Position numbers and translations under genes: made by a program. Below the pieces are notes generated by a model. The model ran no database searches. It saw only the letters and a list, made by a program, of their open reading frames with translations, and had not been told where the DNA came from. This document shows, one piece after another, positions 15,790-23,659 of a DNA stretch of 48,425 nt. Every line of letters starts with the position of its first letter. Position 1 is the first letter of the stretch. Source of the stretch: Jiangella anatolica (lineage in GTDB: Bacteria; Actinomycetota; Actinomycetes; Jiangellales; Jiangellaceae); NCBI RefSeq assembly GCF_003236295.1, contig NZ_POTW01000049.1:1-48425 (forward strand), given 5' to 3'.

Positions 15790-18402
15790 TCAGGCGCCGC
15801 CGAGGGCCAGGAAGGACCACGCGGTGGCTCGGTCCCGCGCCCCGTCCGCCGCCCGGCGGGCCGCCAGCAGCGCGGCGCCGAGGTCGTCGCCGTCGCGCAG
15901 CCGCTCGTGCACGACCAGGCTGAGGTCGACGCTCGCGGCGTCGCTCACCGGGACGACGGTGGCCAGCAGGCCGGCGGTGCCCAATGCCGACAGCGACGTG
16001 GACAGCCCGAGCAGCTCGTCGGCACCGGTCGGCGAGCCGACGCCGGACTCGCACGCCGTCAACAGCAGGCGGTACGGCGGCGCCTGCAGCCGCTCGATGT
16101 CGAACACCGTCAGCGGGCCGTCGGCCAGCTCCAGCGACGAGAACATCGGGTTGTCGCCGCGGTAGCGGCCGTGCGCGCCGATGTGCGCCAGCCAGGCCCC
16201 GTCCAGCGCGGCCAGCGCGGCGTCGGCGGTGGCGTCGCCGCCGGTCAGCACCGTCGCGTCGGGGTAGACGCCGGCCAGGACGCCGACCTCCGCGCCCGAC
16301 GACGCGAGGTCGGCGCCGGCGATCAGCGCGACCGCCTTGTCCTCCGGCGGGACGCTGGTCCGGGCCCGTAGCCAGGCGGTCGCCGAGGGCGCCACCGTCA
16401 CGTCGCGGTCGCGCAGCGCCGGCAGCGCGCCCCACGGCACCGACTGCATCGTCGACGGCGGCACCAGCACGACGGGACCGTCGCCCAGCTCCCGGACCGC
16501 CGGGCCGAGCATCGTCTGCTGCAGCCGGGCGAGCCCCGGCTCGGCGGCGGTCAGCAACACCCCGGCGACGGCGTCGGCGGCCACGGCGGCGCCGCGCAGC
16601 GCGAACTTGGCGTACTCGACCTCGTCCAGCGCGGCGCCGGAGTCGCCCGCGACCAGGTGCTTCAGCCGTCCCTCGCGCGCGACGACGACGTGGAACCGCC
16701 CGCCGCGCAGCCCGACGATGCTGACCAGCGTCCGGTCCCCGAGCGCGTCGAGCAGCTCCCGGACGTCGAGCCGGCGCCGCGCCTTCGTGGCGGCGCCGCC
16801 GGTCGCGTCGCGGCCGTGGACGTGCCGGCGGATCCGCTCCTCGATGCGGCGCCGCTCCGCCTCGTCGGCGTGGCTGCCGATGAGGCTGCCGACGGCGCGT
16901 AGGCGGCCCAGCTGGGCGGCCAGCTCGGCGTCGTGGCGGGCGGCGGGCCAGGGCAGCGAGTGGAGGCTGGCGCGCCAGCGCTCGGTCCACCGCAGCAGCT
17001 CCCGCGCCGACCCGTCGATCGCCACCCGGCGGGTCGCGAGCGCCGCGAGCTCGCTGCCGTGCACCGTCGCCCGGGCCCGCAGCTCCGTCGCGCCCAGCGA
17101 CAACGCGTGCGTGTCCAGCACGTCAAGGCCGCGGCCGCAGGCGCGCAGCATCGCCCGCCGGTCGCCGGCGGACTCGGCCAGCAGCGCCTGGGCGTACCAC
17201 CCGGTGGCCCGGCGCAGCGCCGACCCGCGCCCGCGCCGCCCGGCCGCCGCCGTCCGCAGTGCCTCACCGGCCAGTTCCGGCAGCCCCGTCGACAGCGCCA
17301 GCCGACCGGCCAGCACGAGCGCGTCGAGGCGCTCGGAGGCGTAGCGGTCGGTCAGCTCCGACGCCAGCTCGGCGGCCGCCCGGGCATGCCGCTTCGTGAC
17401 GGCGCCTGCGGCGGCCTGGGCCCGGAGAAGGACGACGCGCGCATGCCGCTCCGCGTCGTCGTGCCCCTGCCGGCGACTCGACCGTGCCGCCCGTCGTGCC
17501 AGGTCGGCGGCGCGGCCGGCATTGCCGGCGGCGAGATGCACGATGGCGGCCGCGATGAACCCGTCGGACCGGCGCAGGGCGGAGTCGCGAGCGCCGTCCA
17601 GCACCGCCACCAGCTCGTCCGCCGTGCTGGCGGCGTCCTCGGTGAGGCCGGCCGCCAGCTGGACGACGGCGAGGTCGCGGACCACCTCGGGCGGCACCAC
17701 GCCCAGTTCCTCGTACCGCCGGCGCGCGTCGTAGAGCAGGCGCAGCGCTCGCGGCAGGTCCCCCATCCGGTGCGCGCAGTCGCCTCGGTTCTGCACCACG
17801 ATGGTGGCCAGATAGTTCTGCCCGGCGTTCTCCGCAAGCTCCTGTGAACGCCCGTACTCCTCGTCGGCGTCGGCGAACCGGCCGAGTGCGAGCAGTGCTG
17901 ACGCCAGGTTGGTCCGCGCCGTCGCCTCCCACCCGATGTCGCCGAAGCGCGCCAGGATCGTCGCCGCCTCGGCACAGTCCCGGCGCGTGCCGTCGAAGTC
18001 CTGGAAGAAGTAGGACGCCGCCGCCCGCCGCACGAGGATCCTGGCGCGCTCGTCCGGCTCCGCGCCGTGGAGGGCGCTGTCGAACACGTCGAAGGCGGCC
18101 CGTCGGCGGCCGGCCAGCGCAAGCACGGTGCCGAGGCTGGCCTCGAGCTCGGTGACTCTGGCGTCGATTCCGTACTCGCGGCCGACCCGGATGCCGCGGC
18201 GCACGGTGCGCAAGGCCTGACCCACCTCGCCACGCTCCCGCTGCACGATGCCGAGCGCCTGCAGGGCGTACGTCTGGTCGAGCGGCGTCGCCGCACCGGA
18301 CAGCACGGCACGAGCGGCCCGATCCGCCTCGTCGGGACTCGACATCGCCAGACCAGGCAACTGATCCACAGCTACCGCCGCCGACGTGCTTCCCGAGGTC
18401 AC
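15790..18402 (-). CDS. TPR-CHAT caspase-like protease
   Basis: An 870-residue protein with no signal peptide. Residues about 30-480 are a continuous series of helical tetratricopeptide-like repeats rich in Ala, Arg and Leu. Residues about 560-870 form a CHAT (caspase HetF associated with TPRs) domain. The catalytic dyad is visible: His in AHIGAHGRYRGDNP near 743 and Cys in LLLTACESGVG near 785. The IAGADLASSGAEV and LVPPSTMQSVPWGAL segments match the CHAT core. CHAT proteins are clan CD cysteine peptidases. One relative, TPR-CHAT/Csx29, is the protease partner of type III-E CRISPR effectors, but no cas gene is present here. Start GTG 18402 has a TAGCAT -10-like element 6 nt upstream and no ribosome binding site, suggesting a leaderless message. 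The gene is divergent from a subtilisin-like protease gene 53 bp away. Confidence 0.92.
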   Translation of the reverse strand: MTSGSTSAAVAVDQLPGLAMSSPDEADRAARAVLSGAATPLDQTYALQALGIVQRERGEVGQALRTVRRGIRVGREYGIDARVTELEASLGTVLALAGRRRAAFDVFDSALHGAEPDERARILVRRAAASYFFQDFDGTRRDCAEAATILARFGDIGWEATARTNLASALLALGRFADADEEYGRSQELAENAGQNYLATIVVQNRGDCAHRMGDLPRALRLLYDARRRYEELGVVPPEVVRDLAVVQLAAGLTEDAASTADELVAVLDGARDSALRRSDGFIAAAIVHLAAGNAGRAADLARRAARSSRRQGHDDAERHARVVLLRAQAAAGAVTKRHARAAAELASELTDRYASERLDALVLAGRLALSTGLPELAGEALRTAAAGRRGRGSALRRATGWYAQALLAESAGDRRAMLRACGRGLDVLDTHALSLGATELRARATVHGSELAALATRRVAIDGSARELLRWTERWRASLHSLPWPAARHDAELAAQLGRLRAVGSLIGSHADEAERRRIEERIRRHVHGRDATGGAATKARRRLDVRELLDALGDRTLVSIVGLRGGRFHVVVAREGRLKHLVAGDSGAALDEVEYAKFALRGAAVAADAVAGVLLTAAEPGLARLQQTMLGPAVRELGDGPVVLVPPSTMQSVPWGALPALRDRDVTVAPSATAWLRARTSVPPEDKAVALIAGADLASSGAEVGVLAGVYPDATVLTGGDATADAALAALDGAWLAHIGAHGRYRGDNPMFSSLELADGPLTVFDIERLQAPPYRLLLTACESGVGSPTGADELLGLSTSLSALGTAGLLATVVPVSDAASVDLSLVVHERLRDGDDLGAALLAARRAADGARDRATAWSFLALGGA

Positions 18403-18413
18403 GCCCTGATGCT

Positions 18414-18444
18414 AGACATGTAGTCGTTTGCCCGAATCATGTCT
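18414..18444. promoter_or_regulatory. Inverted repeat between CHAT and subtilisin genes (candidate operator)
   Basis: Perfect 7-bp arms AGACATG (18414-18420) and CATGTCT (18438-18444) with a 17-nt spacer fill most of the 53-bp divergent promoter region. The left arm overlaps the likely -10 element of the CHAT gene. Position and symmetry suggest a shared regulator for both protease genes. Confidence 0.45.
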
Positions 18445-18455
18445 GGGGGAATCCG

Positions 18456-19679
18456 ATGCAACCGGATCGCGAACGGCTACACCAGGAGTTCGAGCGGCTG
18501 CGTGAGAACAGCGCTCGTCGCACCAAGGAACGGGGGTTCGAACTCGCCGCTCGCTGGAACCGGGACGAGACGGCGATCGAGTATCTGTACCGGCAAGGCC
18601 AGCTGATCTGCGACGAGCGCGATCTTGATGCCGTGCTAGCCGCGTTCGACGAGCTACGGCTCGACCGCCCCGAGGTGACGGAGGGCCCGGTCGGGCTGGC
18701 CGTCCTGCATGTCGCGGGTTCCGACGCAGCCGAGATCGCCGGCAGGCTCGCCGACATCCTCGGCGACGAGCGGATCGTCGCCCCGAACCACGTGCTGGAC
18801 GCCCAGGTGCATATGGCCATGTGCCCGGCCACCGAGCCGGTGCCGTCCTACGGCCCGATCCCGGCGCTCGGGGAGCCGGTCGGCCCGGGCCGCCCGACGA
18901 TCGCCGTCGTCGACACCGGCTATCTACCGGACACCGCGAAGGACTCCGGCTTCGGCCGGTTCTCGGCCGTGACGAAGTTCGAGCCGGACGACGACGTGTA
19001 CGTACAGGGCACCGACCAGATCCGGCCATACGGGGGTCACGGCACGGCGGCGACAGCGCGTCTGCTGGCCGTGTCCGGCGCCGAGTCGGTCAAGGTCGAG
19101 GTGCGCGATTGCCTGCTCGGCGGCGCGGTGGACGAGCTGGCCATCGTCGAGGACCTCGAGAAGGTCGTCAAGGCCGGCGTCGACGTCGTCAGCGTCCAGG
19201 CCGGTCTCTACGCTCGGCACGGCAACACACCGAAGGCGTTCGACATGCTCTACCGGCGTGTGGTGAGCAAGCACCCGGAGACCGTGATCGTCGCAGCGGC
19301 CGGCAACCACGGCACCGACGTCCCGTTCTGGCCCGCCGCATACAGCTGGGTGACGGCGGTCGGCGCACTCACCAGCGGTGGTGACTTCCGTGCCCCGTGG
19401 AGCAACTTCGGCTACTGGGTCGATGCCTACACACCCGGCGAGAACACCGTCATCCCCTATCCGAACGGCCGGTACGACTACATCGACCAGACGTCCGCGC
19501 GGTTCAGCAACGGGCACGCGCTCTGGTCCGGCACGTCGTTCGCCGCCCCTGTCGTGGCCGGGCTGATCGCCCGCCGAATGGTGGAACGCGAGGTGTCCGC
19601 CCCGGTCGCGCGGCACGTCGTCCTGCAGGAGGCGGCCATCGGCGCGCTGCCGCACACGGGCCCGCGACTCATCGTCTGA
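18456..19679 (+). CDS. Cytoplasmic S8 family (subtilisin-like) serine protease
   Basis: A 407-residue S8 peptidase. The catalytic triad is visible: Asp in IAVVDTGY near 153, His in PYGGHGTAAT near 193, Ser in WSGTSFAAPVV near 355. The oxyanion Asn is in VAAAGNHGTD near 286. There is no signal peptide; the first 130 residues are charged and helical (ERLHQEFERLRENSARRTKERG...) and could act as a partner-binding or inhibitory domain. Secreted subtilisins usually begin with a signal and I9 propeptide, so an intracellular role is likely. A GGGGGA site precedes the ATG. It faces the TPR-CHAT protease across a 53-bp promoter with an inverted repeat, and is followed by a hairpin and a decayed second copy. 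Confidence 0.94.
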   Translation: MQPDRERLHQEFERLRENSARRTKERGFELAARWNRDETAIEYLYRQGQLICDERDLDAVLAAFDELRLDRPEVTEGPVGLAVLHVAGSDAAEIAGRLADILGDERIVAPNHVLDAQVHMAMCPATEPVPSYGPIPALGEPVGPGRPTIAVVDTGYLPDTAKDSGFGRFSAVTKFEPDDDVYVQGTDQIRPYGGHGTAATARLLAVSGAESVKVEVRDCLLGGAVDELAIVEDLEKVVKAGVDVVSVQAGLYARHGNTPKAFDMLYRRVVSKHPETVIVAAAGNHGTDVPFWPAAYSWVTAVGALTSGGDFRAPWSNFGYWVDAYTPGENTVIPYPNGRYDYIDQTSARFSNGHALWSGTSFAAPVVAGLIARRMVEREVSAPVARHVVLQEAAIGALPHTGPRLIV

Positions 19680-19701
19680 GGACTCTTGCTCGGTCGGTCG
19701 T

Positions 19702-19740
19702 GGTGGCGGGGATACGTTGCCGGAATCTATCCCCGCCACC
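19702..19740 (+). terminator. Hairpin downstream of the S8 protease gene
   Basis: Perfect 13-bp arms (19702-19714 and 19728-19740, GGTGGCGGGGATA and its complement) with a 13-nt loop start 22 nt after the S8 stop. No U-tract follows, as is common for terminators in GC-rich actinobacteria. Role as terminator is inferred from strength and position. Confidence 0.65.
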
Positions 19741-19758
19741 TGACCCGCAGGAGTCGCC

Positions 19759-20258
19759 ATGGCGCACCTCTCCACGACCACCACCTCCGCCGGCACCGGG
19801 CGATGCTCGACCTGCCCGAGCCGGCCGGCGAGCGCCGGGTCGACGTCGCCGTCGTCGACACCGGGTTCGTCCACGCCCTCGCCGAGGACTACCAGCGATT
19901 CAGCGCGGTCAGCGGCGACTCGCGCGCCGACGCGCAGGTGTAGGCCGACGGCAGCGACCGGGTCGAGCCGTACGGCGGCCACGGCACCGCGGCGGCGGCC
20001 TGCCTGCTCGCGGTCTCGGGTGCGGACTCGACGTCGGTCCACGTGGACAGCTGCCTGGTCGGCGGCGCCGTCGACGAGGTGACGGTGGTCGAGGCGCTGA
20101 CGGCGGCGGTCGAGTCCGGCGTCGGCGGACTGACGGAGGACGGCGCGGCCCGGGCGGGCTGGTCCAACCACGGCGACTGGGTCGACGTCGACGCCCGGCG
20201 ACAACGTCACCGTCCCGTTCCCGAACGGCTGAGACGGCTACGCGACAGTGCCAGCCGG
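19759..20258 (+). pseudogene. Decayed second copy of the S8 subtilisin-like protease gene
   Basis: Three conserved blocks of the neighbouring intact S8 protease can be read in order but not in one frame. VAVVDTGF and RFSAVSG appear first. A TAG stop at 19941-19943 then interrupts. Next come EPYGGHGTAAAACLLAVSGADS and SCLVGGAVDEVTVVEALTAAVESGV, then an internal deletion of roughly 60 codons that removes the oxyanion Asn block. AGWSNHGDWVDV follows, then a frameshift near 20190 into TPGDNVTVPFPNG and a TGA at 20230-20232. The catalytic Ser block is gone: the MFS gene on the other strand ends at 20238. The N-terminal 130 residues of the intact protein have no counterpart. An ATG with a GGAG site at 19759 may be the old start, followed by a frameshift. 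Confidence 0.88.
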
Positions 20259-21521
20259 CGGCTGATCCGGGCCGCCGACCGGCACGGCCCGCCGCTCGGC
20301 CCGATACACCGGCAGGTACAGCGGCACGGCGAGCGCGACCACGGTGGCCCCGACGAGCATCGCCGTCGTCACCGAGGCCGACTCCGCGACATTCGTCAGC
20401 AGCAGCATGCCGATCGCCGAGGCCGGCTGGAACACCATCGAGCTCAGCGACACGATCGTGGTCCGGTGCGCGCCGGTCACCTCCTTGTGCAGCAGCGTCA
20501 TGTGCATCGGGCTCGACGCGCCGTCGGCGAGGTAACAGGCCAGAAACGCCACGAGCAGCCCGGCCGGGCCGGCGAACACCGTCATCGTCGCGATGAAGAC
20601 GGCCTGCGCCAGCCGCGTCGTGGCCGCCGTCGCCGCGATGCCGATCCGCCGGGACAGCACCGGCGCCAGCGCCGCGCCACCGGCCGACGCCAGCCAGGCG
20701 GCGGCCGCCGCCGGCCCCATGATCGCGCCGGCGCGATCCGCGTCGTCGAGCACCTCGGCCATCCGGATCGGCGTCAGCGACTCGTACGCGATCGCCCCGA
20801 TCCCCCAGAACAACTCGATGCACACCAGCGCCTGCAGGATCCGCGACCCGCGCAGCAGCCGCAGGCTCCCGGCGATGACGCCGGGCACGTCGGCGGCCGC
20901 GGTGAGCGACGACCGCCAGCTCGTCGACCGGCCCGGCTCGACCATCAGCCGCATCGTGGCCAGCACCGACACCACGCGGGACAGCGCGGCGACGAGCACC
21001 GGCACGGCCAGCGCGTCGACCGAGCCGAACGGGTCCAGCGCGACCAGGCCGCCCGCCAGCAGGGCGCCAGCGCCGATCGCGACACCGGCGACCGTGCCGC
21101 CACGGGACAGGCCCTCGGAGAGGTCGGCGTCCGGATCCGTCGCCTGGACCGTGTCGACGTACCACGATTCGAGCGGGCCGCTGTCGAGCGCCCGGTAGAC
21201 CCCCTGAACGGCGAAGGCCAGGGCGAACACGACGAACGAGTCGGCTGTGTAGATGAGCGCCAGCCCGCCGATGCTGATCAGGCCCGCGGCGATCGTCACC
21301 GGGCGGCGGCCGAGGGCGTCGGAGAGACCGCCGGTGGGCAGCTCGAGCAGGAACACGACCAGCCCCTGCATCGCCGCGGCGAGGCCGAGCTCGGAGAGCG
21401 TGAGCCCGCGGTCCAGCGGTAGCAGCGTCAGAACCGGCAGCAGCAGACCCGACGGCAGCCAGCGCAGCGCCAGCAGGATCAGGTACCGGTTCCGTGCCTG
21501 CCGCGGGTCGAGCTGAGTCAT
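20238..21521 (-). CDS. MFS transporter (drug efflux type)
   Basis: A 427-residue major facilitator protein with 12 predicted membrane segments. The loop 2-3 signature is LPTGGLSDALGRRPVTI near 66-82. ATG 21521 (MTQLDPRQARNRY) is the best start; longer readings add charged sequence without membrane segments. It lies 43 nt downstream of the FAD monooxygenase gene on the same strand, so the two are probably cotranscribed under the divergent TetR gene. A monooxygenase plus exporter plus TetR suggests xenobiotic or antibiotic detoxification. The 3' end abuts the decayed S8 protease copy. Confidence 0.9.
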   Translation of the reverse strand: MTQLDPRQARNRYLILLALRWLPSGLLLPVLTLLPLDRGLTLSELGLAAAMQGLVVFLLELPTGGLSDALGRRPVTIAAGLISIGGLALIYTADSFVVFALAFAVQGVYRALDSGPLESWYVDTVQATDPDADLSEGLSRGGTVAGVAIGAGALLAGGLVALDPFGSVDALAVPVLVAALSRVVSVLATMRLMVEPGRSTSWRSSLTAAADVPGVIAGSLRLLRGSRILQALVCIELFWGIGAIAYESLTPIRMAEVLDDADRAGAIMGPAAAAAWLASAGGAALAPVLSRRIGIAATAATTRLAQAVFIATMTVFAGPAGLLVAFLACYLADGASSPMHMTLLHKEVTGAHRTTIVSLSSMVFQPASAIGMLLLTNVAESASVTTAMLVGATVVALAVPLYLPVYRAERRAVPVGGPDQPPAGTVA

Positions 21522-21564
21522 GGCAATGCATCTTCGCCCACCCGAGGATCGGACACAACGGGCA

Positions 21565-22782
21565 TCAGCCGCGCAGCCGGTCGACCGCGGCCGAGCCGAT
21601 GAGTGGCAGCACGACCCGCGGCGTGAAGTAGTGGTCGGCGGGAACGACGCCGGCCAAGACGCCGAGGAACCGGCCGACCTCTGATGGCCGCCGGGCGAGA
21701 GCCGCGAGCAGGGCGTGGTCGATTCGCCGGGGACGCAGGCCGGCGACGCGGACGGTGAGGTCGTACATCGGGCGGAGGCGGCCGTCGCGCTCGCGGTGCC
21801 GGACGGCCAAGGCCGAGGCCAGTGGGAGCGTCCCACCGAACCCGGCGATGACGGCGCCGGCCAGCGACTCCGCGTCGGCGAGGGCGTGCGTGATGCCCTG
21901 GGCGGTGACCGAGTCGATGACGGCGCCCGCGTCGCCGGCCAGGGCCCAGCCCGGCCCCCACGACGCGCGCAGCAGGTTGGGCTGGTCGGGCGTGGTGCGC
22001 AGCCGCTCGGCCAGAACGCCGGCCCGGACCCGGTGGCCGAGGTCGCCGCAGCGGTCCAGACCGGCGAGGTAATGGGCCGGCAGGTCGCGACGGGCCACGC
22101 CGAACTCCGTCAGCGGCGCCGCCACGTACACGACGCTCAGGTTGTCGTTGGTCGGGAAGGCCGCCGCGACGAGGCCGGCGCGATGGTGCAGTTCGCCGCC
22201 GTCGAGCGGCACGCCGGACCAGTAGCCATACGAGGCGAAGGTCCGTGGCGGCACGGACCGGTAGGCCTCGGCGCCGACGGCGGACGCGATGAACGAGTGC
22301 TTGCCGTCCGCGCCGATCACCAGCCGGGCCAGCTCCTGCACAGACGCACCGCGCCCGGACCGGCCGCGGATCCCCGACACGACACCGTCGCGCCGCACCA
22401 GGTCCTCGACCCGGAACCGCTCGCGGACCTCGGCGCCGGCGGCTCGGGCGGCGTCGACGAGAGCGGCGTCCAGCAGCGTGCGGCGCGGGCTGTAGAGCGC
22501 GTCGACGCCGTCGACCGCCGGATAGCGGCCGGTCAGCACCACGCGGCCGGAGTCGAGCCGGACGGCGCGAGCCGGCGGCGTCCCGGCGGCCACCAGCCGG
22601 TCCAGCACGCCCCAGCGGGCCAGCCGCGCGACCGCCGGGACCTGCACCTGGTGGGACGACACCGCGTCGGACGGGAAGGACACGCGGTCCACGGCGAGGA
22701 CATGGAGTCCGGCGCGGGCCAACAGCAGCGCCGTCGCCGCACCCGCCACGCGAGCTCCGACCACGATCACGTCGTACGCCAT
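21565..22782 (-). CDS. FAD-dependent monooxygenase
   Basis: A 405-residue flavoprotein of the class A (PHBH-like) monooxygenase family. The dinucleotide-binding motif VIVVGARVAGAATALLLARAG lies near 5-25 and VIGADGKHS near 156-164 corresponds to the DG motif. GWALAGDAGAVIDSVTAQGITHAL near 287-310 corresponds to the GD motif contacting FAD ribose. These enzymes hydroxylate aromatic or polyketide substrates with NAD(P)H and oxygen. ATG 22782 lies just outside a palindromic operator shared with the divergent TetR gene, and the gene is followed by an MFS exporter. Confidence 0.92.
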   Translation of the reverse strand: MAYDVIVVGARVAGAATALLLARAGLHVLAVDRVSFPSDAVSSHQVQVPAVARLARWGVLDRLVAAGTPPARAVRLDSGRVVLTGRYPAVDGVDALYSPRRTLLDAALVDAARAAGAEVRERFRVEDLVRRDGVVSGIRGRSGRGASVQELARLVIGADGKHSFIASAVGAEAYRSVPPRTFASYGYWSGVPLDGGELHHRAGLVAAAFPTNDNLSVVYVAAPLTEFGVARRDLPAHYLAGLDRCGDLGHRVRAGVLAERLRTTPDQPNLLRASWGPGWALAGDAGAVIDSVTAQGITHALADAESLAGAVIAGFGGTLPLASALAVRHRERDGRLRPMYDLTVRVAGLRPRRIDHALLAALARRPSEVGRFLGVLAGVVPADHYFTPRVVLPLIGSAAVDRLRG

Positions 22783-22802
22783 CGTGCACCCCCAACGAGA
22801 AG

Positions 22803-22844
22803 GCCATACGCCACCGTATGGTTCTCCGTACGGTAGCGTATGGC
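22803..22844. promoter_or_regulatory. TetR operator, 16-bp inverted repeat
   Basis: Left arm 22803-22818 (GCCATACGCCACCGTA) and right arm 22829-22844 are inverted copies with one mismatch and a 10-nt centre. The repeat fills the space between the divergent monooxygenase and TetR genes and reaches the TetR start codon. It is the expected site for autorepression by the TetR protein and control of the monooxygenase/MFS operon. Confidence 0.82.
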
Positions 22845-23424
22845 GATGCCCGAGCAGAACCCCCGCCGCCGACTGTCCCGCGACGACTGGGCGGAGGCCG
22901 CACTGACGGCGATCGCGGCCGGCGGACTGGCCGCCGTCGCTGTCGAGCCGCTGGCCGCCCGGCTGCACGCGACCAAGGGCAGCTTCTACTGGCACTTCGC
23001 CAACCGCGACGCGCTGCTGGACGCCGCGCTGGCCCGCTGGGAGGAGCGCACCACCACCGACGTCATCGGCGAGATCACCGCAATGGACGGCGAGCCGGCG
23101 GACCGGCTGCGCCGGTTGATCACCCGGGTCGTCGGCATCGCCGAGCGTGACGCCGTCGGACCGGCGCTGCTGGCCACTGCCGCGGACGAGCGGGTCGCCG
23201 CGGCGCTGGACCGGGTGACACGCGCCCGGATCGGCCTCATCGTCGCGTTGTTCGAGGACGCCGGCTTCGCCCCTGCCGCCGCCCACCGCCGCGCGCTGCT
23301 CGCCTACAGCGCCTACCTCGGTCACGCCGAGCTGGCGCACTCCACGCCGCAGGTCCTGCCGCAGGCGAGCGAGGAGCGGCGGGCCTACCTGGACGACGTC
23401 CTGCGCGCGCTCACCGCACCCTGA
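22840..23424 (+). CDS. TetR family transcriptional regulator
   Basis: A 194-residue TetR-family repressor. The N-terminal helix-turn-helix reads AALTAIAAGGLAAVAVEPLAARLHATKGSFYWHFANRDALLDAAL over about 20-64, with GSFYWHF being the recognition-helix signature. The C-terminal ligand domain has no assignable ligand. Two starts are possible: ATG 22840, which lies inside the operator, or ATG 22846. It is divergent from the monooxygenase gene and presumably controls it. Confidence 0.93.
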   Translation: MAMPEQNPRRRLSRDDWAEAALTAIAAGGLAAVAVEPLAARLHATKGSFYWHFANRDALLDAALARWEERTTTDVIGEITAMDGEPADRLRRLITRVVGIAERDAVGPALLATAADERVAAALDRVTRARIGLIVALFEDAGFAPAAAHRRALLAYSAYLGHAELAHSTPQVLPQASEERRAYLDDVLRALTAP

Positions 23425-23480
23425 CCCGAAGGCTGGGATGGGGGTTGGGCCGCCACGGCGTGGCCGGTAATGTCGCGCAT

Positions 23481-23621
23481 GTGACGGTCGAACGACGCAA
23501 GCCCCTCGAAGTTCCCGTGGATCCCGACATCACGGCGGAGCTGAAGGCGGCAGACATCGAAGCCCGGATCGAGGCCGCTGAGCGCAGCGCGGAGCTGCTG
23601 GAGCGTCTGCGCAAACTCTGA
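23481..23621 (+). CDS. Small hypothetical protein (46 residues)
   Basis: A 47-codon frame from GTG 23481 to TGA 23621 encodes a short basic start (VTVERRKPLEVPVD) followed by one amphipathic, highly charged helix (ITAELKAADIEARIEAAERSAELLERLRKL). Third-position G/C is high and the composition looks coding. No ATG is available: the nearest upstream ATG is followed at once by a stop. It lies 38 nt upstream of the helicase-associated gene. I recognise no family. A short coiled-coil or adaptor protein is possible. Confidence 0.6.
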   Translation: MTVERRKPLEVPVDPDITAELKAADIEARIEAAERSAELLERLRKL

Positions 23622-23646
23622 TTTTCAGTACGTCGGACCCACGCCG

Positions 23647-23652
23647 TACCGT
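23647..23652 (+). promoter_or_regulatory. Putative -10 element of a leaderless promoter (helicase-associated gene)
   Basis: TACCGT ends 7 nt before ATG 23660, with no ribosome binding site between. The same element and spacing precede the HipA-like gene at 13959. Confidence 0.42.
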
Positions 23653-23659
23653 AGAGCGG

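Noticed and set aside
15790-18402. TPR-CHAT as part of a type III-E CRISPR (Craspase) locus
   Set aside because: No Cas7-11/gRAMP, Csx30, Csx31, cas1/2 or repeat array is present; only the domain architecture is shared.
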